A stretch of DNA of 53,917 bases from Paenibacillus elgii NBRC 100335 (GTDB lineage Bacteria > Bacillota > Bacilli > Paenibacillales > NBRC-103111). Below the pieces are notes generated by a model. The model worked only from the letters and a program-made list of their open reading frames with translations, was not told where the DNA came from and searched no databases. The translations under genes and the position numbers were made by a program. The stretch lies in the NCBI RefSeq assembly GCF_004000865.1, contig NZ_BIMB01000050.1:1-53917 (forward strand), written 5' to 3'. Positions 33,912 to 42,177 of this stretch are shown piece by piece (position 1 is the first letter of the stretch; each line of letters starts with the position of its first letter).

Positions 33912-36449
33912 ATGGAAGGAGCCATTGTCATCCAAGGCGCCTATGAAAATAATCTGAAGCACGTCTCGCTGAGCATTCCGAAGAACAAGCTCGTCGTCTT
34001 GACCGGATTGTCCGGCTCGGGAAAATCGACGTTGGCGATGGACATTTTGCAGAAGGAATGCCAGAGGCAGTACATGGAATCGATGGGCATGGTCACGGAT
34101 GCGATCGACAAGCCAAAGGTGGAATCGATCACCGGTCTTTCCCCGTCGATTGGGGTCGGCCAACAGATCGCCAACCGGAACCCAAGGTCCACGCTGGGGA
34201 CGGTCACGGAGATTTATACGTATTTACGGGTTTTGTACGCCCGGCTCGGGGAGCGGCCGTGTCCGTCGTGCGGCGCCACGATAAGGCCCTCGTTCGAACC
34301 GGCCGGAGAAGGAGTGGCTCCCGGGGCGAAGCTTCTGGAGGAGAGCCATAGCTCGGAAACGGATCGCTGTCCCCAATGCCGGTGCGCGGTCCCCAAGCTG
34401 AAGATGGCCCACTTCTCCTTCAACAAGCCGGAAGGCGCCTGTGAAGCGTGCGCCGGACTGGGAATCGTGACAAGCCTGGAGACGGGCTTGGTGTTCGATG
34501 AAGAGCGGAGCTTTCGCGGCGGCTGCGTCACTTTTTGGGACGGCATGTTCATCGATTATTATTCCGACGTGCTGCAGGCTGCGGCGAAGCATTACGGGTT
34601 TACGTTTGATCCGGACGCGCCTATGAAAGACTACAGTCCGGTTCAGCGGGATTTGCTGCTTCATGGCGTGGAAAGCGAGCCGTTTGCGGGACGTTTTCCT
34701 AGCATCAAGGCGCCCAAGTCGGTCGGAAAAGGACGGTTCGAGGGTGTGCTGACTTATTTGCACCGGCGGCACCGGGAGCAGACCGGAGATACCGCTCAGT
34801 CGAGGAAGCTGGCGGGCTATTTCACCCGCCGCCCTTGTCCCGCATGCGATGGAACGCGTCTGAGAAGCGATAGCCGCCGGGTCAAGATAAACGGGCAATC
34901 GATTGCCGAAATTTCATCATGGCCGCTTCACCGCCTGATGGTGTGGCTGGACGAAATGCGGCCTGCCCTCTCCGAAGCGGGACAAAGCGTACTGGACCCG
35001 ATCATCCAAGATATTGCGGAGCGCATGAGGCGGGTTACTAAGGTCGGTTTAGGGTATCTGTCGCTGGATCGGCAGGCCAATACGCTGTCCGGCGGGGAAG
35101 CGCAGCGTCTTCGGCTGGCCTCGCTGTTAGGCTCGGGTCTTACCGGTGTCTTGTACGTTCTGGACGAGCCGACGGCAGGGCTGCATCCGAAGGATACGGC
35201 TTCGCTCATCGGCGTACTGCAGCAGCTGCGCGACCTGGGGAATACCGTGCTTGTGATCGAGCATGACGTCGAAGTGATGGAAGCAGCCGATTATTTGATC
35301 GATATGGGGCCGGGCGCAGGCCGCCAGGGAGGGACGATCGTTGGCACCGGAACGTTGGAGGAGCTGAAGTCGAAGCCGGGCTCGGTCACGGGACAATTTC
35401 TGAGAAACGATCATGGACGACCGCTATCCTCCGAGCGAAGACCCGGCAACGGCGCCTTTTTAACCGTCCGGAATGCGGTTGCGCGAAACTTGAAAAACAT
35501 CACGGTCGAGTTTCCTTTAGGCACGTTAATTGCGATTACCGGCGTTTCCGGCTCCGGAAAATCGACGTTATTGTTCGATCTGATCGATCCGGCCGGGCGA
35601 CAGCAGGTTCAGGGGCGCACGGAAGGTGGCTTGGAATGCGGAAGCATCGACGGGCTCGGGCATATCGACAGATTGATTACGGTCGACCAAACGCCCATCG
35701 GACGTATCCAGCGTTCCAACATCGCCACGTATACCGACGTATTTACGCTGATCCGCAATTTGTTCTCCGAGCTGCCGGAAGCCAAGAAGAGAAAGCTGTC
35801 GTCGAAGCATTTTTCGTTCAATCTGCCCGGGGGAAGATGCGAGAAATGCCAGGGGCTGGGCGTGCTGCTGCTGGATATGCATTTTTTGCCGGACGTGGAG
35901 GCTGTGTGCCCGGATTGCGGCGGAAGGCGGTTTAAGGATGATATCTTGAGCGTCACGTACGAGGGCAAGAACATCTCCGAGCTTCTGGATATGACGGTCC
36001 GGGAAAGCTTGCACTTCTTCGGCAGGCATCGCGAGCTGGCGGACAAGCTGGCGCTGCTGTGCGAGGTGGGGCTTGGTTATTTGCAGTTGGGCCAGCCGGC
36101 GACTACGCTTTCCGGAGGAGAAGCTCAGCGTCTCAAGCTGGCTAAGGAATTAAGCAAAAAAACAAAAGGGCATACCGTGTACCTGCTGGACGAGCCGACG
36201 ACAGGACTGCATCCTTCCGATGTGCGTCAGCTTCTCCTTCTGTTGAATAAACTGGTGGATTCAGGGAATACGGTTATCGTTATCGAGCATCATCTGGACC
36301 TGATCCGTGAGGCGGATTGGATCGTCGATCTGGGACCGGACGGGGGAGAAGCGGGCGGCTATCTTGTCGCGCAGGGCCGGCCGGAGCAAGTCGCACAAGC
36401 GGACGGATCTTATACCGCGGCCTTTTTGAGGCGGTCGCTGACCGGATAA
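33912..36449 (+). CDS. UvrA2-type ABC ATPase lacking the UvrB-binding domain
   Basis: An 845-residue UvrA paralogue with two ABC ATPase halves: Walker A G-L-S-G-S-G-K-S-T (near 34) and G-V-S-G-S-G-K-S-T (near 546), signatures T-L-S-G-G-E-A-Q-R-L near 392 and 732, and Walker B L-D-E-P-T-A-G-L-H and L-D-E-P-T-T-G-L-H. Zinc modules C-P-x-C...C-x-x-C and C-E-K-C...C-P-D-C are retained. Compared with ordinary UvrA (about 950 residues) the roughly 110 residues after Y-T-Y-L-R-V-L-Y-A-R-L-G, which bind UvrB, are missing, as in UvrA2 and antibiotic self-resistance proteins such as DrrC. It probably acts in DNA-damage or drug tolerance without UvrB. A MerR gene follows 91 bases on. Confidence 0.92.
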   Translation: MEGAIVIQGAYENNLKHVSLSIPKNKLVVLTGLSGSGKSTLAMDILQKECQRQYMESMGMVTDAIDKPKVESITGLSPSIGVGQQIANRNPRSTLGTVTEIYTYLRVLYARLGERPCPSCGATIRPSFEPAGEGVAPGAKLLEESHSSETDRCPQCRCAVPKLKMAHFSFNKPEGACEACAGLGIVTSLETGLVFDEERSFRGGCVTFWDGMFIDYYSDVLQAAAKHYGFTFDPDAPMKDYSPVQRDLLLHGVESEPFAGRFPSIKAPKSVGKGRFEGVLTYLHRRHREQTGDTAQSRKLAGYFTRRPCPACDGTRLRSDSRRVKINGQSIAEISSWPLHRLMVWLDEMRPALSEAGQSVLDPIIQDIAERMRRVTKVGLGYLSLDRQANTLSGGEAQRLRLASLLGSGLTGVLYVLDEPTAGLHPKDTASLIGVLQQLRDLGNTVLVIEHDVEVMEAADYLIDMGPGAGRQGGTIVGTGTLEELKSKPGSVTGQFLRNDHGRPLSSERRPGNGAFLTVRNAVARNLKNITVEFPLGTLIAITGVSGSGKSTLLFDLIDPAGRQQVQGRTEGGLECGSIDGLGHIDRLITVDQTPIGRIQRSNIATYTDVFTLIRNLFSELPEAKKRKLSSKHFSFNLPGGRCEKCQGLGVLLLDMHFLPDVEAVCPDCGGRRFKDDILSVTYEGKNISELLDMTVRESLHFFGRHRELADKLALLCEVGLGYLQLGQPATTLSGGEAQRLKLAKELSKKTKGHTVYLLDEPTTGLHPSDVRQLLLLLNKLVDSGNTVIVIEHHLDLIREADWIVDLGPDGGEAGGYLVAQGRPEQVAQADGSYTAAFLRRSLTG

Positions 36450-36473
36450 AAGCGGTTCTTGAAAAATTGCCTC

Positions 36474-36505
36474 TTTACCTTAACCCTTATGTCATAGTTT
36501 ATAAT
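36474..36505 (+). promoter_or_regulatory. MerR-type promoter with 20-base spacer
   Basis: TTTACC (36474-36479) and TATAAT (36500-36505) are separated by 20 bases, longer than the normal 17 and typical of promoters that MerR proteins activate by twisting the DNA. The spacer reads TTAACCCTTATGTCATAGTT, similar to sites of Mta/TipAL-like MerR regulators. Confidence 0.65.
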
Positions 36506-36540
36506 TAAGAACGGAGTATTTGGGTGAGGAGGCATTTTCC

Positions 36541-36924
36541 ATGAAAATCAGTCAGTTGTCCAGAGCAACCGGCGTAAGCCCGCGTTCCATCAGGCATTAT
36601 GAGAAGAAGAAGCTGCTTACGGCGAACCGGCTGGAAAACGATTACCGCGAGTTCGACGAGTCGGCTGTGGATCGTGTGAAAACGATCCAAATTTATCTTC
36701 GCTTAGGTCTGAGCACCGACGAAATAGAACAAGTATTGAACTGCAAGGACAATTATCCGGAGTATGCAGAGGACGAATATTGCGGCGAAATGCTGGCCGT
36801 CTATGAGGAGAAGCTGAACGAGATTAACAAGCAAATGAACGCATTGGCTACGGTTCAGCAGCGGTTGGAAAAGCAGATCCGTCAAATGAAAGAAAAGGGA
36901 ATCGCGATGGGCGGCGGATATTAG
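36541..36924 (+). CDS. MerR-family regulator
   Basis: A 127-residue MerR regulator. The winged helix is residues 2-70 (K-I-S-Q-L-S-R-A-T-G-V-S-P-R-S-I-R-H-Y-E), then a dimerisation coiled coil and a short tail; there are Cys residues near 71 and 87. I chose the ATG at 36541 because GAGGAGG lies 8 bases upstream. It likely activates its own over-spaced promoter. Whether it also affects the UvrA2 gene before it is unclear. Confidence 0.9.
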   Translation: MKISQLSRATGVSPRSIRHYEKKKLLTANRLENDYREFDESAVDRVKTIQIYLRLGLSTDEIEQVLNCKDNYPEYAEDEYCGEMLAVYEEKLNEINKQMNALATVQQRLEKQIRQMKEKGIAMGGGY

Positions 36925-36950
36925 ACCGCTCGGACTATCGCGATGAACAT

Positions 36951-36985
36951 CGATCCCGGTCCGGGGAACGGACCGGGATCGTTTT
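36951..36985 (+). terminator. Strong terminator after the MerR gene
   Basis: A 13-bp perfect stem CGATCCCGGTCCG/CGGACCGGGATCG with a GGGAA loop is followed by TTTT. It also lies at the end of the convergent imine-reductase genes and may work in both directions. Confidence 0.85.
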
Positions 36986-37010
36986 ATGAAGACGTCCGAC
37001 CGCCACCGGA

Positions 37011-37895
37011 TTACGCAGACGGCTTGCCGAGCAGCTCGGCGAGGCGCGAAAATGCGTCGGCGCCTTGACCGGCGTCGATGGCCCGCCTGGCAACGGCATG
37101 AGCGGCGCTCAGTACGCTGGCGTCGATCCCGCGGGCTTGAGCGGCATGAATGATATGCTCCATACCGGCCGCCGCCGAGACGATGTTGGACTTTTCGCCG
37201 GGGTAATGCCCGTCGTCGACCTGCCGTGCGAATTCGGTCATAATGTCCGGCATGATGTGGACAATGCCCTGAGCGTAAACCACAAGATGCTTGGCTGCGA
37301 TGTTCTCCGCCCGGGCCAAGGCAAGAGCGTGAATATAGCCGCTCATGGACGTCCAGAAGATATCCAGCAGAGCCACGTCATAGGCCGCTGCCCTTCCAGG
37401 GTCCGTGCCGAGATGCGAGGCGGTGCCTCCCAGACTGGCCAAGGCCGGCCGATTGGCCTCATACACGGCTTCCGGTCCGCAGTACAGAACGACTGCCGTG
37501 GATTGCCCGATGGTTGGCGTAGGGGTCATGATCGCGCCGTCGAGATAGTCGAATCCCCGCGCGGCTGCCCATGCGGCCATTTCGCGGGCCCGCTCCGGCG
37601 TATCGGCGGTAAGGTTAACCAACGTCCGCCCCTTTAAGGCATCTCCGGCAGGGGCGAGAATCGCATTTACGGCGTTGTAGTCCAATACGCAGATAATCAC
37701 AAGCGGACTGGCGGCGACAGCTTCGACAACCGTATTGGCGAGAGCCGCTCCTTGTGCGACAAGCGCATCCGCCTTGGCGGGCGTGCGGTTCCAGACGGTC
37801 GTCGGATGGCCTGCCTTCAGGAACGCGCCGGCTAACGCCTGACCCATCGGACCTAGGCCGAGAACCGTTACCGATGTGCGGTTTTCGTTTGCCAT
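37011..37895 (-). CDS. Imine-reductase-like NADP-dependent oxidoreductase (copy 2)
   Basis: A 294-residue member of the beta-hydroxyacid dehydrogenase/imine reductase group. The Rossmann motif G-L-G-P-M-G is at 13-18 and V-W-N-R-T (34-38) marks NADPH preference. The helix with A-Y-D-V-A-L-L-D-I-F-W (171-181) is where imine reductases carry their catalytic Asp or Tyr; both Y172 and D173 candidates are present. The lysine of true hydroxyacid dehydrogenases is not seen at its usual place. It is 34 bases after a paralogue and shares its operon. The start at 37895 follows GAGGAGG. The substrate, perhaps a cyclic imine, is unknown. Confidence 0.8.
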   Translation of the reverse strand: MANENRTSVTVLGLGPMGQALAGAFLKAGHPTTVWNRTPAKADALVAQGAALANTVVEAVAASPLVIICVLDYNAVNAILAPAGDALKGRTLVNLTADTPERAREMAAWAAARGFDYLDGAIMTPTPTIGQSTAVVLYCGPEAVYEANRPALASLGGTASHLGTDPGRAAAYDVALLDIFWTSMSGYIHALALARAENIAAKHLVVYAQGIVHIMPDIMTEFARQVDDGHYPGEKSNIVSAAAGMEHIIHAAQARGIDASVLSAAHAVARRAIDAGQGADAFSRLAELLGKPSA

Positions 37896-37929
37896 TGGGA
37901 TAACCTCCTCGTCATTGTGCTTACGTCAA

Positions 37930-38844
37930 TTACGGCTTCTTAAGCAGTCCGGCCAGCCTGGAAAGGCCGTCCGCGCCATAGCCTTCAGCGACCGCCCGAT
38001 CGACTAGGGCTTGAATCGGGGTGACCAATTCGGTGCTGATGCCCTGTTCTTGGCTGGCTTCGATCAGATTCACAAAGCCGATCTTGTTAATGTTGAGGCT
38101 GGAGACGTCGGTCGTATGAACGTTCGCGTCCATCGCTTGCGCTTGGAGGGGCAGAGAGGCCATCATGGCCTGCAGCCATGGAATGACAAGCGCCGTGAAC
38201 GCGGATGCTTCGACCTTTTCCGTGCCGACCAACGCAACGGCATGGTAAAAACCGCCGAACATCCCGTACATCGCGCTGAGCAGAGCCAAGTCGTAGAGCG
38301 CAGCCAGACCGGCATCTTCGCCCAGGTATTTGCCGGAACCAAGTACGTCCAGCTCCTTCTGATAAGTCGTGAAAGCCTCCGACGATCCGCTGAAAAGCAG
38401 AAGTGCATTAGGCCCCGCAATCATCTGGGGCACCGCCATGATCCCGCCATCGAGGTAGTTTGCGCCTTGTTCAGCCGCCCACTTCGCCGCCTTGCGCGCC
38501 TGTTCCGGTTTTCCGTTCGTGAGATTCACCAGCGTACGTCCGGCCAGAAGTCCGCCTAAGGGGCTCAGGATGTTGTCGACGGCCTCGTAATCCAGCACGC
38601 AGACGACGATGAGCGGACTCGCCGACACCGCTTCCGCTGCCGTAGCCGCACGGACGGCTCCTTTGGCGACGAGAGCGTCGGCCTTCCCGGCCGAGCGGTT
38701 CCAGACGGTCGTCCGGTGGCCTGCCTTCAGGAACGCCTCGGCGAGCGCCGCCCCCATCATCCCCAGACCAATTACCGTGACCGGCGTAAGGCCGGCTGCT
38801 ACTGCCTGCTCATGGTTTTCTTTTTCGTTTGGGTTGCTATTCAT
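37930..38844 (-). CDS. Imine-reductase-like NADP-dependent oxidoreductase (copy 1)
   Basis: A 304-residue paralogue of the next gene, with G-L-G-M-M-G and V-W-N-R-S in the NADP-binding part and L-Y-D-L-A-L-L-S-A-M-Y in the catalytic helix. About half the residues agree with its neighbour, so this is an old tandem duplication. I placed the start at the ATG at 38844 (M-N-S-N-P-N-E), 12 bases after AAGGAG; an upstream in-frame start would overlap that site. The promoter region holds an inverted repeat shared in outline with those before the monooxygenase gene. Confidence 0.8.
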   Translation of the reverse strand: MNSNPNEKENHEQAVAAGLTPVTVIGLGMMGAALAEAFLKAGHRTTVWNRSAGKADALVAKGAVRAATAAEAVSASPLIVVCVLDYEAVDNILSPLGGLLAGRTLVNLTNGKPEQARKAAKWAAEQGANYLDGGIMAVPQMIAGPNALLLFSGSSEAFTTYQKELDVLGSGKYLGEDAGLAALYDLALLSAMYGMFGGFYHAVALVGTEKVEASAFTALVIPWLQAMMASLPLQAQAMDANVHTTDVSSLNINKIGFVNLIEASQEQGISTELVTPIQALVDRAVAEGYGADGLSRLAGLLKKP

Positions 38845-38889
38845 CAGTGCAAGCACTCCTTTCAACGTGTTCGACTTTATTCTAAAAGA

Positions 38890-38911
38890 TTGACACTAGT
38901 GACAATGTCAA
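38890..38911. promoter_or_regulatory. TTGAC-type operator before the imine reductases
   Basis: TTGACACTAGTGACAA (38890-38905) is an imperfect palindrome around ACTAGT, and TGTCAA follows at 38906-38911, giving TTGACA-N10-TGTCAA. It overlaps the expected minus-strand promoter and resembles the two operators before the monooxygenase. Confidence 0.55.
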
Positions 38912-39004
38912 TAAAAAAATTTTCTTTGCACCTGCTGCGACTCCGGAACCATTGAACCGGTCCGGGGATGGCTTGATATTTTTGACTTGAGAGTAACGCA
39001 AAAA

Positions 39005-39060
39005 TTGTCGTTGACAAGAAATGAAAAGCAGTGTAATTTGAAGTTGACTGATCTAGTCAA
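39005..39060. promoter_or_regulatory. Monooxygenase promoter region and operator OA
   Basis: TTGTC-GTT-GACAA (39005-39017) is an inverted repeat that includes a possible -35 (TTGACA, 39011-39016); TAATTT stands 17 bases downstream. TTGACTGATCTAGTCAA (39044-39060) is a palindrome with 6-bp arms just after it, placed to block transcription. Confidence 0.6.
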
Positions 39061-39184
39061 TCTAAAAGTCAGGAATAACATCTGAGCAAGTTGCGTCCGG
39101 CTTTGGGGTGATTGGATAAGCCGTAGCCGTTTGCTTCAAGCCCAAGGTTCATAAGCGGCCTACAAGAATAGCTGCGCCAAATTA

Positions 39185-39201
39185 TTGACTGACTAAGTCA
39201 A
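39185..39201. promoter_or_regulatory. Operator OB before the monooxygenase
   Basis: TTGACTGACTAAGTCAA repeats the arms of OA (TTGACT...AGTCAA) with the same 17-base length, 28 bases before the start codon. Two matching sites support binding by the TetR protein encoded downstream. Confidence 0.75.
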
Positions 39202-39229
39202 TCATAAACAAAAAAAGGAGCGATATCTT

Positions 39230-40705
39230 ATGAACAACATGCGAAAAAAAGGAACAGCCCTCGTTATTGGAGGAGGCATTGCCGGATTACTGTCTGCACG
39301 GGTGCTATCGGATTATTACGAAGAAGTCGTGATCGTAGAGAAGGACGATTTTCCCGTCGGTCCGGAAGACCGGGCAGGCACGCCTCAATCGTTTCACCCG
39401 CATCGCTTCACCCAGCGGGGCAAAGAGATTATGACCCGCTTCTTCCCGGACTTCGAACAGGATTTGGCGGAGCAGGGAGCCCGATCGGTGCTGAACAAGA
39501 CCGTGCACAACATGAATCAGTACGGAAGCGTGGTCGTTCAGTATCCGCGCAACGATTACAAGTTCAGCAGGGCTTTGCTGGAGTGGGTCGTTCGCAGGCG
39601 TGTCCGGGAAATTCCCGGCGTCCGGTTTCTTCCGAAGCATGAAGTGCTGCGCTTATTGACGACGTCTGATCATGCCGCCGTTACGGGGATTGCGGTCCGG
39701 GATCGGGGATCGGACGGGCAAGAAAAGGTTCTGATGGCCGATCTGGTCGTAGATACCAGCGGGCGTTCCTCCAAGCTGACTGCATGGCTGGAGAAGCTGG
39801 GATACGACGTGCCGCAGCCGGACCTGTTGAAGGTCAATCTAGGCTACAGCACCCGGCGGTACCGGATTCCTCCCAGTCAAGCCCATCTGACCGAAACGTG
39901 GGACACCGTGATCATTGGGGGGCAGCCGGCAAACGGTACATTCTCGGGCGTGTTTTCGATCATTGAGAATCAGATCGCAGAGGTGCTGCTCTACCGCCCT
40001 GGCGGACATTATCCGCCAACAGATGCGGAACAATTTGAGCAGGCGGTCGCCCAGCTTCCGAGCCCGCTTATTGCCGAGCTGCTGCAAGGGCTCGAGCCGA
40101 TCACCAACCCGCGCGGATTTCGTGTGCCGGCCTTGCACCGCCATCATTTTGAACAAATGGACCGCTGGCCGTCCGGACTGTTGGTGCTGGGAGACGCTTT
40201 CTGCATCTACGATCCGATTTTCGGTCAAGGCATGACCGTCGCGGCGATCGAAGCGGAAGTGCTGGAAGCTTGCCTGCGCGAGCAATGGGAGGTCCCCCGG
40301 CCGCAATTCGAACAACGGGCGCTCCGAAACATTCAGGCTGCGATCGAACCGGCCTGGTGGTTGAACTGCGCGAACGACCTGCAGTGGGAGGGTGTCGAAT
40401 ATGCTGGCGTCGAGCCGCTAAAGGGCATTTCGTTCGGCCGGAGATATCTCGATCTGCATCTGGAACGCGCGACGGCCGGGCCCGATTTTAAGCTGTTCGG
40501 ACTGTACTGGGCCGTGAATACGCTGTCGATGTCGCCGCAGGAAATGCTGAATCCGGATCTGGTCACGAGCGTGCTCGCGGCGACGGAGGAAGGCCGGCAG
40601 TGGCTTGACGAGCTCACGCAGCAGTACGGCCAGCCGCTGGAGCACGTATGGGACGACATCATACCCTCCTTCTCCGCAGCGCCTTATCCGTCCGCAAGCC
40701 GTTAA
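39230..40705 (+). CDS. FAD-dependent monooxygenase/oxidoreductase
   Basis: A 491-residue flavoprotein of the p-hydroxybenzoate hydroxylase/halogenase-like type. The FAD-binding G-G-G-I-A-G-L-L-S-A (residues 14-23) and the second nucleotide motif G-D-A-F-C-I-Y-D-P-I-F-G-Q-G-M (near 323) are intact. The halogenase W-x-W-x-I-P motif is not seen, so hydroxylation or another oxidation is more likely. The ATG at 39230 follows AAAAGGAG. It is controlled by paired operators and a TetR gene lies 124 bases downstream; two imine reductases are divergent. Together they may transform a nitrogen-containing compound. Confidence 0.85.
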   Translation: MNNMRKKGTALVIGGGIAGLLSARVLSDYYEEVVIVEKDDFPVGPEDRAGTPQSFHPHRFTQRGKEIMTRFFPDFEQDLAEQGARSVLNKTVHNMNQYGSVVVQYPRNDYKFSRALLEWVVRRRVREIPGVRFLPKHEVLRLLTTSDHAAVTGIAVRDRGSDGQEKVLMADLVVDTSGRSSKLTAWLEKLGYDVPQPDLLKVNLGYSTRRYRIPPSQAHLTETWDTVIIGGQPANGTFSGVFSIIENQIAEVLLYRPGGHYPPTDAEQFEQAVAQLPSPLIAELLQGLEPITNPRGFRVPALHRHHFEQMDRWPSGLLVLGDAFCIYDPIFGQGMTVAAIEAEVLEACLREQWEVPRPQFEQRALRNIQAAIEPAWWLNCANDLQWEGVEYAGVEPLKGISFGRRYLDLHLERATAGPDFKLFGLYWAVNTLSMSPQEMLNPDLVTSVLAATEEGRQWLDELTQQYGQPLEHVWDDIIPSFSAAPYPSASR

Positions 40706-40829
40706 AGGCCGTTACAATCCGGCGATCGGGTTCAATAGCCATCGGATCATGAGAAATGGTATACTCATAGGCGACGTCTATCTATCCATGAATGGTCGTA
40801 AGATTTTCAGGCAAAGGAATGAATAATCA

Positions 40830-41426
40830 TTGGCGCCTTTAAACGATGAACAATTGCACCAAATTCGCGACGAGCGCAAGGAACAGATTATGGACGCTGC
40901 GCTTAAGGTGTTTTCCCGGCGGGGAATCGCCGGAACGAAAATGAGCATGATTGCGGCCGAGGCCGGCATCAGTCACGGCTTGCTGTACCACTATTTCAAA
41001 TCGAAAGACGAGCTTTTCACGACGCTTGTCCAAATGGCGATGCTGGGAGCGCAGGACGCGATGAAGAGCATCTACGAACTTCAGGGCTCGCCGCTCGACA
41101 AAATAAAATATTTAACGAAAGAAATTCTCGACGAAAGCGGCAGGCCTTACTTCAAGCTGATTCATCAAGCGCGCACGTCGGAAGGCGTCCCGGAGAAGGT
41201 GAAAGAGCTGATTGCCCAGTATTCGTTGAAAAGCTTTGTCGACGAGCTGCTTCCTGTCTTCAGGGAAGGCCAACAAACGGGCGAAATTGCGGCGGGCGAT
41301 CCTGGGGAGCTGATTGCCGCTTATTTATCGGTGCTTTCCAGTCTTATGATGCTGAATGCCCAAGACGAAGAAACTTACCGGCTTCCAAGCAGCGACATTT
41401 TAATGCGGATGGTAACCGGCCCTTAA
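40830..41426 (+). CDS. TetR/AcrR family regulator
   Basis: A 198-residue regulator. The helix-turn-helix is T-K-M-S-M-I-A-A-E-A-G-I-S-H-G-L-L-Y-H-Y-F (about residues 34-54), with a helical ligand domain after it. The start is TTG at 40830, 11 bases after AAAGGA. It follows the monooxygenase gene and is the best candidate to bind TTGACT...AGTCAA sites upstream. It is followed 34 bases later by the response-regulator gene, so part of that operon's transcription may come from here. Confidence 0.88.
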   Translation: MAPLNDEQLHQIRDERKEQIMDAALKVFSRRGIAGTKMSMIAAEAGISHGLLYHYFKSKDELFTTLVQMAMLGAQDAMKSIYELQGSPLDKIKYLTKEILDESGRPYFKLIHQARTSEGVPEKVKELIAQYSLKSFVDELLPVFREGQQTGEIAAGDPGELIAAYLSVLSSLMMLNAQDEETYRLPSSDILMRMVTGP

Positions 41427-41460
41427 TCTAGGGAATGCCAGAAAAAAAGCAGGTGGAACG

Positions 41461-42177
41461 ATGCAGCACGATATTCGAATTCTTATTGCCGATGACGATC
41501 GGGAAATTCGCGACCTGGTGAAAACGTATTTGGAAAGAGAAACGTATCGGATTGATGCGGCGGCAGACGGGGAAGAAGCTCTCCGTCTGTTCGAAGCGCA
41601 CCGCTATAACCTGATCCTGCTCGATTTGATGATGCCCAAGGTCGACGGTATCGAGGTATGCCGAAGACTGCGGATGAAGACGAATGTCCCGATTCTTATG
41701 CTCACGGCCAAGGATCAGGAAATCGATAAAGTATTGGGGCTGAGCATCGGGGCGGACGACTATATTACGAAGCCGTTTAGCATCCATGAGCTGGTGGCCC
41801 GGATTAAAGCCCACTTGCGGCGTTTCCTGGTCTTGGGCAGCGAAAGCGGCTCGCCGCAGGAGACCGTGCTGAGCTTCAAGAACATGACGATTCATTTGCA
41901 AAAGTATACGGTCACGAGAGCCGGGAAAGAGATCACGCTGACGGGCAAAGAGTTCGAGCTGCTGAAATTTATGGCTTCGCACCCCGAGCAGGTGTTTACG
42001 AAGACGCAGCTGTTCCGGCAAGTATGGGACAGCGATTATTTGGAAGACGACAACACCGTGATGGTCCATATCCGCAAGCTCCGGATGAAAATCGAGGAGG
42101 ACCCGTCCGATCCGAAATGGATTCAGACCGTATGGGGAATCGGGTACAAATTTGCAGGTGACAAAGATGAAGCATGA
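41461..42177 (+). CDS. OmpR-family response regulator of the BcrAB-UppP module
   Basis: A 238-residue response regulator: receiver domain (acidic D-D-D near 12-14, phosphorylation site in L-I-L-L-D-L-M-M-P near 57, Thr near 84, Lys in T-K-P-F near 106) and a winged-helix output domain ending in W-G-I-G-Y-K-F. It resembles VanR-type regulators. Its gene overlaps the kinase gene by 11 bases. Its likely target is the triple TTAAGA direct repeat at 43195-43222 before the transporter. Confidence 0.93.
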   Translation: MQHDIRILIADDDREIRDLVKTYLERETYRIDAAADGEEALRLFEAHRYNLILLDLMMPKVDGIEVCRRLRMKTNVPILMLTAKDQEIDKVLGLSIGADDYITKPFSIHELVARIKAHLRRFLVLGSESGSPQETVLSFKNMTIHLQKYTVTRAGKEITLTGKEFELLKFMASHPEQVFTKTQLFRQVWDSDYLEDDNTVMVHIRKLRMKIEEDPSDPKWIQTVWGIGYKFAGDKDEA

